From contig DASYSA010000028.1 in assembly GCA_036003885.1 (NCBI GenBank), positions 1 to 22,991 of the forward strand: a stretch of 22,991 nucleotides of DNA. The letters are read 5' to 3'. The stretch is from DASYSA01 sp036003885 (lineage in GTDB: Bacteria; Acidobacteriota; Blastocatellia; UBA7656). The notes beneath the pieces were generated by a model. The model did no database searches. It worked only from the letters and a program-made list of their open reading frames with translations, and was not told the DNA's origin. The translations under genes were made by a program, and so were the position numbers. Shown here piece after piece: positions 15,440 to 22,514 of the stretch (the first letter of the stretch is position 1; each line of letters starts with the position of its first letter).

Positions 15440-15781
15440 CTATTGGCTCGGTTTTTCCTTACTTGCGGTGGCATTCACCGATTTTGCTTTGCAGCCGTCA
15501 GCTGATTCGTCGCATTCAGACGTAATCTTGTCACCCTCCTTCAGGTCCGCGAGAGTTGCACTCTTGCCCTCTCTGGTGATCTTGGTGGCGGGGCTTACCA
15601 AAATCTTAATCTCTGCGCCGGCATCATCCTTGATGACTATCAAGTTTTGGGCTGCATCAATCGAAACGGCCTGCCCGTTGTGCACCTTATCGGGTTTCTG
15701 AGTCTGCTCTTGATTCAACATCGCGCTGGCGAGCACAGCCGTAGTAAACAACACAAAGCACACAAACACACCCTTTCTCAT
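15440..15781 (-). CDS. Small secreted protein, DUF5666-like beta fold
   Basis: This 113-residue protein has a signal peptide (MRKGVFVCFVLFTTAVLASA) and a mature part of alternating beta strands: GQAVSIDAAQNLIVIKDD, then AEIKILVSPATKITREGKSA, TLADLKEGDKITSEC and CKAKSVNA. The order 'free value, parameter, effective constant K-T-R, ADLKEGDKV' resembles the small OB-like DUF5666 family, so a metal- or ligand-binding role outside the cytoplasm is possible but unproven. Two Cys (in SEC and CKA) could form a disulfide. Start is supported by AAGGAG nine bases upstream. It stands alone. Confidence 0.65.
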   Translation of the reverse strand: MRKGVFVCFVLFTTAVLASAMLNQEQTQKPDKVHNGQAVSIDAAQNLIVIKDDAGAEIKILVSPATKITREGKSATLADLKEGDKITSECDESADGCKAKSVNATASKEKPSQ

Positions 15782-16197
15782 GTTTCGTTACTCCTTAGTT
15801 GTAGTATTTGAGCTAAGGTGCGCAAGCAGTATGCCATCTACCCTAAAGCCGCAGTTCGGCCAGGAACGCACGGGATGGGCGATACGGCCACGAGTTCCCG
15901 CTCCGGTTAAGTAAAAGTTTCATGTCCACCCCGTAAATATTTCAGCACTAAAATCGAACACGGGACACTAATGCATTCATCATTCAAGGCCGTCTGACCA
16001 CCGCAGACATATAAAATATTGCAAATTTGTTTCAGGGGTTCTTGCACCAAACGTGCGCGAACAACGCGGGATTAAGGCCTAACAAGCATCGTGATCGAGA
16101 TTGTTGAGGGAGACCCTTTGTTTCTGGCTTCCTGATTAGCGTCTATTTGCGAAATTAGCGGATGACCCCTTCGTTATAGAGCCTCACGTGAGCGCTT
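15782..16197. other. AT-richer intergenic region, 416 bp, no gene seen
   Basis: The region contains the AAGGAG ribosome-binding site and promoter area of the minus-strand gene ending at 15781, and AT-rich patches such as ACATATAAAATATTGC near 16010. No open frame of interest, RNA gene or repeat is seen. Composition differs visibly from the neighbouring GC-rich coding DNA. Confidence 0.4.
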
Positions 16198-18594
16198 CTA
16201 CCGGGCGGCGTCCGACCGAATCATACGTATCCCAAAGACCGCTGCCGTCTCGTTGCCTCCCGTAGCCTGGAATCTCACCGTCACTTTCTGCTTGGCCTTC
16301 ACCAGGTCCGCCGGAATCGCGTACTCGACGTCAAAGAAGCCGCGGGAGCCATTCCCAGGGCGATGTCGCTCGATACTCTGCTGTCCCACTCGCACACCAC
16401 CGACCATGATCTCGAAGGTCCGGGTCGCCCGCTCCTCATCGTGGTAGGTTACTATCAAGGTCATTGGGTGCTCAGGCTCGACAGGCAAGTCGTACGAAAA
16501 CCATTTGCCGGCGCGGCGACCTGGTGTTCCCTGTACTCGAACTGACGATGTGTCTTCGCCCTGCTGGTTGAAGTCTCGTTCCAGGAGCGTCTCACCAGGC
16601 TGCTGTAAAAAGCTCACCGTAGCGGCCTCGCGTTTGCGCAGTCGTTCCCGCTGGGCGGCTACCTCACCGGCCTTCTTTTCCCATTCCGCGGGCGTGAACA
16701 GATCCCAATACACCGAATAGATGCGCCGGTGCAGGCGGTAGAAGGGCACGAGTTCCACATCGCTGTCGCGCCCGACGTTCTCACTTCGAAAGTTGCCGGG
16801 TTTGCCAGCCACCGGTTTGAGCCAGTCCGCCGGCGGCCGTTCAGCCGCCACCAGAGAAGGCACACTCACGGGCTGCGCGGATCGCCGGCTCCCGCCGCCG
16901 CCTCCTGTGGCGGGTTCCGGCCCGAGGTCACCCGCCATGACCAACGGCCCCCACATGATCGCGGCTACACGCGCGTTGTCAGGCAGCGGCTCGAGCCGCA
17001 GCGTCTTCGGCAGAGTCACGGTTACCGTATCTCCGCTCTTCCATTTCCGTTTCAGTTCCACGTAGGAACCGGGCTTTGACAGGTCACTCACGGATTGGCC
17101 GTTGATCTTGACCGTGAATGCCGCCCCTGCCCATGAGGGACGGCGCAGAGCAAGCGTGAACTCCCTCGGCGTTTTGAGCGTAAGCTTCAGCGTCGCCGAC
17201 TCGCCCTCAGGAAAATTCGTATCCATTGCCACGTCTGTGCCCGCCGCTTCCCATCGGGCGGTCGAGGGCACGTACAGGTTCACCCACAGCCGGTCGGCGG
17301 ATTCGTAGTAAATCCCATCGCCGTGCAAGGCGTGGCTCTCCATGCCCGAGCCCACGCAGCAAGTGAAGCCGCGGAGCATGTCCTGGTACTCGTGTCGCAC
17401 GCCGCGTCCTACCGGCACCATATAGCATGTCCGGCCATCTTCCGGATCGATAGAGCCCAGAATGTGGTTGAAGAGCGCGCGTTCTTCAAACTCGGCATAT
17501 TTGATGTCGGGACGAAGCGCGAACAATTTGCGCGTCATCTTGAGCATGTTGTAAACGTTGCACGTCTCGGCGGTGCGTCCGTCGATTCGGTCGGTGAGTT
17601 TGTCGGGCGGACCAAAGTATTCGTCCTTACCGTGACCGCCGGTCGCGAAGCTGTGGTGATCGACCACCGCATCCCAAAAGAACCGGGCCCCGTCTCCGTC
17701 AGTCTTGTCGCCTGTGTATTGATATCGAGCCAGATAGCCGAGGAGCTTCGGCACCTGGGTGTTTCCATGCAGTCCCGGCAAGTTGTCCTGCTGGTGCGCA
17801 AGAGGGTCAAGCACGGCGCGGTGGTCAAAGCGGTGTGAGAGATCGAGCCAGCGCTTGTCACCGGTATCGGCGTAGAGGTCGGCCAGAACCTCGTTCATCC
17901 CGCCGAACTCAGTGTTGAGCATCTTTTGAATCTGGGCGTCATCCATTTTCCCAAGAAGTCCTTCGGCCCAGCCCGCAAACTTAGCCTCGAGATCAAGCGC
18001 TGTTCGATTGCCGGCGTATCGATAAGCGTCGCGTAGCCCGGCGTACGTCTTATGCAGCGTATACCACGGAGACCAGAGGCCGTTCAGATCGAAGCTGCTG
18101 GATCGAATGTTGCCCCTGGCTACTTCGGCGAACTGCTCCCGGCAATTCGCGAGAGCGCCGACGTACCCGTCGCCGTTCTTGTCCTGGACCTCTTTCAATT
18201 CCCAGACGATGTAGTCGGCCCGCTCCTTGAATCGTGGATCGCCGGTGGCGGCGTACATCAAGCTCACGGCCGACAGGTAGTGACCGCCAATATGTCCGGT
18301 CAGGTTTCTGCCGTCTCCGTCCCAGCCGCCATATCCTTCCGCCCTGGGCGCGAGCCCGGCGAGCTTGCGATAGTAGGCCAGCATGCGATCAGGTTCGAGC
18401 TTGAGCAGGTAATCCGCGTCCAGGTCTTCCGCACGCTTGAGTGGTCCGCCGGTCAAGCGCACCGCGGACAAAGGCAGAGGACGAGCGATCTCCGGAATCG
18501 CATTCTTTATCTGGCCCGCCGTCGCTGCGCCCGCGACGACAAGCGCGGTCGAGACAAGTCTGATGGCGATAAGTCTGGTTCGAGGTAGAGGCAT
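16198..18594 (-). CDS. GH127 beta-L-arabinofuranosidase (DUF1680), exported
   Basis: This 798-residue protein carries a short signal peptide (about 1-27, ending in ATAG). The catalytic (alpha/alpha)6 barrel spans about 38-550: LDADYLLKLEPDRMLAYYR, YGGWDGDGRNLTGHIGGHYL (88-107) and HGNTQVPKLLGYLARYQYTG. The family's zinc-thiolate site is intact: E343 and C345 in RTAETCNVYNM and C412-C413 in GFTCCVGSGMESH, matching the E/C/CC set of HypBA1, where the first of the two adjacent Cys is the nucleophile. A beta domain and a C-terminal DUF6805-like region (about 640-798, YSVYWDLFTPAEWE, WFSYDLPVEP, VTVRFQATGG) follow. It releases L-arabinofuranose from arabinan or arabinan-like chains. AGGAG lies 8-9 bases before the ATG. 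Divergently placed from the second YjbR gene. Confidence 0.95.
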   Translation of the reverse strand: MPLPRTRLIAIRLVSTALVVAGAATAGQIKNAIPEIARPLPLSAVRLTGGPLKRAEDLDADYLLKLEPDRMLAYYRKLAGLAPRAEGYGGWDGDGRNLTGHIGGHYLSAVSLMYAATGDPRFKERADYIVWELKEVQDKNGDGYVGALANCREQFAEVARGNIRSSSFDLNGLWSPWYTLHKTYAGLRDAYRYAGNRTALDLEAKFAGWAEGLLGKMDDAQIQKMLNTEFGGMNEVLADLYADTGDKRWLDLSHRFDHRAVLDPLAHQQDNLPGLHGNTQVPKLLGYLARYQYTGDKTDGDGARFFWDAVVDHHSFATGGHGKDEYFGPPDKLTDRIDGRTAETCNVYNMLKMTRKLFALRPDIKYAEFEERALFNHILGSIDPEDGRTCYMVPVGRGVRHEYQDMLRGFTCCVGSGMESHALHGDGIYYESADRLWVNLYVPSTARWEAAGTDVAMDTNFPEGESATLKLTLKTPREFTLALRRPSWAGAAFTVKINGQSVSDLSKPGSYVELKRKWKSGDTVTVTLPKTLRLEPLPDNARVAAIMWGPLVMAGDLGPEPATGGGGGSRRSAQPVSVPSLVAAERPPADWLKPVAGKPGNFRSENVGRDSDVELVPFYRLHRRIYSVYWDLFTPAEWEKKAGEVAAQRERLRKREAATVSFLQQPGETLLERDFNQQGEDTSSVRVQGTPGRRAGKWFSYDLPVEPEHPMTLIVTYHDEERATRTFEIMVGGVRVGQQSIERHRPGNGSRGFFDVEYAIPADLVKAKQKVTVRFQATGGNETAAVFGIRMIRSDAAR

Positions 18595-18737
18595 CGCGAA
18601 CTCCTGCCGAAGGGTTGTGTGCTTGATTTCCGATCAAGCGCAAAGATGGTTACTCAGGTGGCTCAAGCGTACGAAGAAGTGATACTACAGCATAAGTATC
18701 CAGTTCAAGAGGACACGGCGAGGTCGAGAAAGGGCGA

Positions 18738-18840
18738 TCCGCAGATGTCGCAGATTTCCCAGATAACACGAATGAATTGTAATGAATTGTCAATTGTTCT
18801 GGTCAGGTCCTTCATCTGTGTCATCTGCGCAATCTGCGGA
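18738..18840. repeat. Inverted 9-bp-period array (CGCAGAT type)
   Basis: The left arm 18738-18764 reads as three 9-bp units ending in CAGAT (TCCGCAGAT, GTCGCAGAT, TTCCCAGAT). The right arm 18814-18840 is its reverse complement with about 22 of 27 positions matching. The loop between contains a 10-bp tandem duplication AATGAATTGT (18771-18790). It lies upstream of both the GH127 gene and the divergent YjbR gene. Confidence 0.85.
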
Positions 18841-18914
18841 TGAAGACACACATATTCTGCTTGTGTGGATCTGTGATAGACTCCAGCGAACGCTGCTGTT
18901 GAGAAAGGAATGCT

Positions 18915-19253
18915 ATGACTGAGGAACAATTTCGGCGCCTGGCTCTCAGTCTTCCGGAAACCTCAGAGGTCTCGCATATGTGTCATCCGGACTTTCGCGT
19001 GGGTGGAAAGATCTTCGCTACGCTCTGGCCGGAACCGGGTTGGGCAATGGTAAGGCTGACGCCGGAACAACAGGAGGCGTTCGTTCAGTCCGAGCCCAAA
19101 GTCTTCGCGCCTGTCAAAGGAGCATGGGGACGCGCGGGCTGTACGAGCGTGCAGCTCAAGGCGGCGAAGAAGAGCACTCTGCACACCGCGCTGGTCCTCG
19201 CGTGGAGAGCGAGAGCACCAAAACGCCTGGTGCAACAGTTCGACCTCGAGTAG
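18915..19253 (+). CDS. MmcQ/YjbR-family protein, second copy
   Basis: This 112-residue protein of the MmcQ/YjbR (DUF419) family has the entry MTEEQFRRLALSLPETSEVSH (typical LALxLPE), followed by PDFRVGGKIFATLWPEPG (26-43), a mid helix MVRLTPEQQEAFVQSEP and the late basic block GAWGRAGCTSVQLKAAKK. The family keeps this order with a CyaY-like fold; its biochemical role is unclear. It is shorter than and not closely similar to the paralog at 2582, so they are not a recent duplication. A purine-rich AGAAAGGAAT stretch precedes the ATG. It is divergent from GH127. Confidence 0.88.
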   Translation: MTEEQFRRLALSLPETSEVSHMCHPDFRVGGKIFATLWPEPGWAMVRLTPEQQEAFVQSEPKVFAPVKGAWGRAGCTSVQLKAAKKSTLHTALVLAWRARAPKRLVQQFDLE

Positions 19254-19434
19254 CCGCACAAGCATCCGTCTTCACATGTTGGGCTACCGAGGGTTGAGGA
19301 CCTGTCCATTCGGGCGCCTCGTTTGAGGCCGGCCGTTCATTCCAATAGCCATCTGAACAGAATCCCATTTGAATTGCCGCACAGATGGACATCTCGATGA
19401 TGATGGGACAGTCACCGGTCCTTCAGCGTCGCTT

Positions 19435-19704
19435 ATGGAGAACCTCGGGCGCGGCGTAGTCGCCGTTCGCTCGACCACAACTGAAGTGGTGGTCTCCAGC
19501 GGGATGGGAACCGTGTCGGTGAGAGGCAATCTGGTAACGATTGAGCGCAACACCGGTACGCGGAGGGTGTTGATTAAGGTGGACCGTGGGACGAGGTTTG
19601 GAACAGCTTCGTATTCTTCCCCGCCAGGTGTTACTGTCTGCCAGATCCGGGACACGAACATAACGAACAACAGTTGCCAGTGTCAGGAAGGATCCAGGAA
19701 CTAG
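19435..19704 (+). CDS. Hypothetical ORF beginning like a PL11 rhamnogalacturonan lyase
   Basis: From the ATG at 19435 the frame encodes 89 residues (a TTG start at 19369 would add 22). It opens with MENLGRGVVAVRSTTTEVVV, which looks like the N-terminal entry of PL11 rhamnogalacturonan lyases (compare RQMENLGRGVVAV followed by WRLLGTDP). The family's next motif is missing and is replaced by GMGTVSVRGNLVTIERNTGTR and a Cys-bearing tail (CQIRDTNITNN). The stop falls inside the repeat array at 19696. I read it as a truncated or chimeric remnant of a lyase gene; the alternative, a genuine small protein, cannot be excluded. No good ribosome-binding site precedes the ATG. Confidence 0.35.
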   Translation: MENLGRGVVAVRSTTTEVVVSSGMGTVSVRGNLVTIERNTGTRRVLIKVDRGTRFGTASYSSPPGVTVCQIRDTNITNNSCQCQEGSRN

Positions 19705-19946
19705 GATTTAGGATCTGGGATAATCTAGGATCTGGGATCTAGGATTTAGGATCTAGCTCTCAAGTGCCACGGCCTTAGGTACACCCAGAAGTGCAACGAC
19801 GTTGGTTACACAGCACATATACCTGTTACCCGACGCCGTCGCACTTGTTACCCAGATCCTGGATCCTGGATAATCCTAGATCCTAGATCTCAGAGATCCT
19901 AGATCCCAGAGATCCTAGATCCCAGATAATCCCAGATCCTAAATCC
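19696..19946. repeat. Large inverted heptamer array (AGGATCT type)
   Basis: The left arm 19696-19754 is a run of 7-bp units AGGATCT, AGGATTT or GGGATCT, with one 10-bp unit carrying an extra ATA insertion. The right arm 19853-19946 carries the complementary units TAGATCC, CAGATCC, with 9- and 10-bp variants, including the same ATAATC type. The 98-bp spacer has its own imperfect 15-bp inverted repeat (19789-19803 against 19832-19846, three mismatches). The array ends 21 bases before the ATG at 19968 and could affect its expression. Confidence 0.9.
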
Positions 19947-19967
19947 TCATCTCGGAGGGACCGAAGC

Positions 19968-21228
19968 ATGCGAGTCGATCGACGTAGTTTTCTGGCCAGC
20001 GCTCTTGCAGCGTCAGCCGTTGGGATGAATTCAACAAACCAACGGAAGGATCATGTGAAGAAAGCGGGATCCGCAGCCCCCAGACGTGCACGATCTTGAT
20101 CGGGCGGCGGCGGCGCCGGTGCTGAAGCTGGACGACCTGAAGTCATCGGTGATCATCGAGTCAATCAAGTTGCTGAAGAAGGGTGACGAGTATATTGTCC
20201 ACGTGCGATCCCGGGATGGCGCGGAAGGCGTTTCACTAACAAACCCGCCGCGGGCCGAGTACCTCGACAAGATCCTGAAGCAGTTGGTGATCCCCTCCTT
20301 TGTAAACAAGGACGCGCGCGATCTGGAGAACCTGTTGTGGGAGTTTTACCGCGCGCGCGACAACTACAAGCTGTACGGACTCGCACTTTGGTGCCCGCAA
20401 GCATGGGTGGAGTTCGCGATCCTGGACATGTTGGGCCGTATCGCGCGTAAGCCAATCGGCGCGCTGGTCGGAGACATTGTGCGGCAGGACGCCGCGTTCT
20501 ATGTGGCCAGCGGGCGCCGCGACAGCACGCCTGAACAGGAAGTGGAGTACCTGCAGAAACTTCTCGCGGAGTCAGGAGCGAAGGCTGTGAAATTCCGCGT
20601 GGGCGGACGGATGAGCCGGAACGCAGACGCGATGCCGGGGCGGACGGAGAAGCTGATTCCGTTAGCGAGGAAGACGCTTGGGGATTCGATTGACATTCAT
20701 GCAGACTCCAACAGCTCATACGATCCTCAGCACGCCATAAAGGTGGGGCGGATGTTGGAGGAGATCAAAGCGGTATACTTCGAGGAGCCTTGCCAGTTCG
20801 ATCATCTAGAGGAGACCAAGGTCGTGACCGACACCTTGACCATCCCGGTCGCAGCCGGAGAACAGGAATACAGCGACTGGCGATTTCGGTGGATGATCGC
20901 CAATCGAGGCGTCGACATAGTGCAACCGGATCTCTACTATTACGGCGGTATGATCCGGTCGATCAGAGTTGCGCGGATGGCACAGGTAGCGAAGATGCCT
21001 ACGATCACACACATCTCGGGTGGCTTCGGCTTCGTCTACATGTTGCATTTCGCTTCGTGTGTGCCGGATATCGGTCAGTATCAGGAATACAAACTCGGCT
21101 TTGAGAAGTACGCCAACTGGTTCGATCCTCCGATCAAGGTAAAGAGCGGTAAGATGTCGGTGCCCAGCGGGCCGGGCGTCGGGATCAAAGACATCGCGGA
21201 ACTATTGAAAGGGGCGAAGGAAGTGTAG
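19968..21228 (+). pseudogene. Enolase-superfamily (mandelate racemase/muconate lactonizing type) enzyme with leader frameshift
   Basis: Two adjoining frames make one gene. An ATG at 19968 opens a Tat leader MRVDRRSFLASALAASAVG and runs to a stop near 20094; the enzyme itself is in another frame with its first available start a GTG at 20086 (380 residues). Deleting one C from the run of five Cs at 20077-20081 joins them seamlessly into a 419-residue Tat-exported enzyme. The enzyme carries enolase-superfamily marks (numbered from the GTG): AVKFRVG with K169, metal-ligand D207 in DIHADSNSS, E233/E234 in YFEEP, E259 in AAGEQE, D282 in IVQPDLYYYGG and H309 in THISGGFGF. It likely dehydrates or epimerises a sugar acid. 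A real mutation, a phase-variable tract or a sequencing error are all possible. A GTG re-start would give a cytoplasmic form. Confidence 0.8.
20077..20081 (+). other. C5 tract at the leader/enzyme frame junction
   Basis: Five consecutive C bases lie between the Tat-leader frame and the enzyme frame. Removing one C gives a continuous reading (SAAPDVHDLD), so this is the probable indel position. Confidence 0.6.
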
Positions 21229-21269
21229 GCCCGGATCCAGGAGCAGGCACGTGCGCTCGGACGCGCCTC

Positions 21270-22466
21270 ATGCAGTTCGCCCGTCAGGGTTTCGATGTTG
21301 TTATGCTTGCGAAAGCAACACAAGGAGGCGCTACAACGATTAAACATCTCTCGCCAACAGCCTATCTGACTCGAAGGGAATTCGCGCGCCGGATCGCGAA
21401 TTCCGCGCCGCTCGTCCCGCTTCTTGCAGTGGATGAAGGAGTCCTGCGTATCCTTCTCCATGCGCCACAACAGCCCTCAAGAATCGAGTGCGTTGCCGGT
21501 TGCGGAGGTCCGCCTGATGGAACCGCTAACGGAGCGCGGCTGATGGAACCATTCGGCGTCGCCTTCGACAAACAGGACAACTGGTACATCTGCGAACACG
21601 CGGGGCAGAGGATTACAAAGGTAGACCTCAGGAGAAACATCAGTCGGTTTGCAGGCAGAGAAAACACGTCGCCGGAGCCCGAAGGATCGACTGCCGCCCA
21701 AGTGAAATTCCACGACCCTCATGGACTGGTGATCAGTAAAGACCAGCAGATGTACATCGCGGACACCCTGAACCATCGCGTTGTGAAGATTGATTTGAAG
21801 ACCGGGCAATCTGCGACTGTGGCCGGCTCGGGACAGGCCGGCTATTCCGGTGACGGCGGGCCGGCGAGGAATGCGACCTTCAATCAGCTTTACGCGTTGG
21901 ATCTGAATCAGGCGAATGACAAGCTCTATATAACCGACCTTCGTAACAGACGAATCAGGGTTCTGGATTTGAAAACCGGCACTGTAACAACCATCGCTGG
22001 AAATGGGCAGGAAGGAGTTCCGGCCGACGGAGCATCTGCAATCAACAGTCCGCTGCTTGACCCGCGCGCTACCGCCGTAGATTCCAAAGGGAACGTCTAC
22101 GTCCTCGAAAGGGGCGGCAATGCGCTCCGTGTGCTCGATAGACAGGGCAAGATCCGAACAGTCATAGGCGCCGGTTTCGGAGCCGCAAGATCGGGAAACC
22201 TGAATGGTCCCAAAGACCTCCGCGTCGACCGTCACGATGATGTGATCATCTCCGATACCGAGAACCACCTGATCAAGAAGTATCGTCCGAAAGACGGCTC
22301 GATTGTGGTCATCGCGGGTACGGGCGAGAAGGGAGACCGGCTCGTTGCTGATGATCCACTCCGGACACAATTGAATCGCCCTCATGGGATCTTCTTGCAC
22401 CACTCCGGTGCGTTGTACATCTCAGACAGCGAGAATCATCGAGTGCTCAAACTCTCGAGCCCCTGA
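21270..22466 (+). CDS. NHL-repeat beta-propeller protein, start uncertain
   Basis: The coding frame encodes up to 398 residues, of which about 80-398 form an NHL propeller: blades with GVAFDKQDNWYICEHAGQRI, GLVISKDQQMYIADTLNHRVVKIDL, LYITDLRNRRIRVLDLKTG, AVDSKGNVYVLERGGNALRVL, DLRVDRHDDVIISDTENHLIKKY and GIFLHHSGALYISDSENHRVLKL. The usual signature N-R-V/I-x-K/D ends most blades. NHL propellers bind ligands or proteins and some are hydrolases or lyases; no such site is evident here. The segment LTRREFARRIANSAPLVPLLA (about 33-53) looks like a Tat or Sec leader set inside the frame. A strong AAGGAGG (21322-21328) lies 10 bases before an in-frame ATT at 21339, which would start the protein at that leader, whereas ATG 21270 has no such site. 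Confidence 0.8.
   Translation: MQFARQGFDVVMLAKATQGGATTIKHLSPTAYLTRREFARRIANSAPLVPLLAVDEGVLRILLHAPQQPSRIECVAGCGGPPDGTANGARLMEPFGVAFDKQDNWYICEHAGQRITKVDLRRNISRFAGRENTSPEPEGSTAAQVKFHDPHGLVISKDQQMYIADTLNHRVVKIDLKTGQSATVAGSGQAGYSGDGGPARNATFNQLYALDLNQANDKLYITDLRNRRIRVLDLKTGTVTTIAGNGQEGVPADGASAINSPLLDPRATAVDSKGNVYVLERGGNALRVLDRQGKIRTVIGAGFGAARSGNLNGPKDLRVDRHDDVIISDTENHLIKKYRPKDGSIVVIAGTGEKGDRLVADDPLRTQLNRPHGIFLHHSGALYISDSENHRVLKLSSP
21322..21341 (+). promoter_or_regulatory. Strong ribosome-binding site ahead of an in-frame ATT codon
   Basis: AAGGAGG at 21322-21328 is a near-perfect anti-Shine-Dalgarno match, 10 bases before ATT at 21339, in the NHL frame and just ahead of the leader-like residues. 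It suggests the true start is ATT, or was an ATG now mutated to ATT. Confidence 0.45.
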
Positions 22467-22514
22467 TCCCGGACTGCAGAAGTGAAGAGGGCCTCCAGCG
22501 AGATTCGTGCAAGT

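Noticed and set aside
17323..17838. 171-codon plus-strand frame inside the GH127 gene
   Set aside because: Antisense of the GH127 coding sequence; no motif or start signal.
19696..19946. CRISPR or origin-like iterons
   Set aside because: Units of 7-10 bp are contiguous, in two inverted arms, without spacers, and no replication initiator gene is nearby.
21477..22403. 308-codon minus-strand frame opposite the NHL gene
   Set aside because: Antisense shadow of the NHL coding frame; no domain signature, and the plus strand has clear NHL blades.
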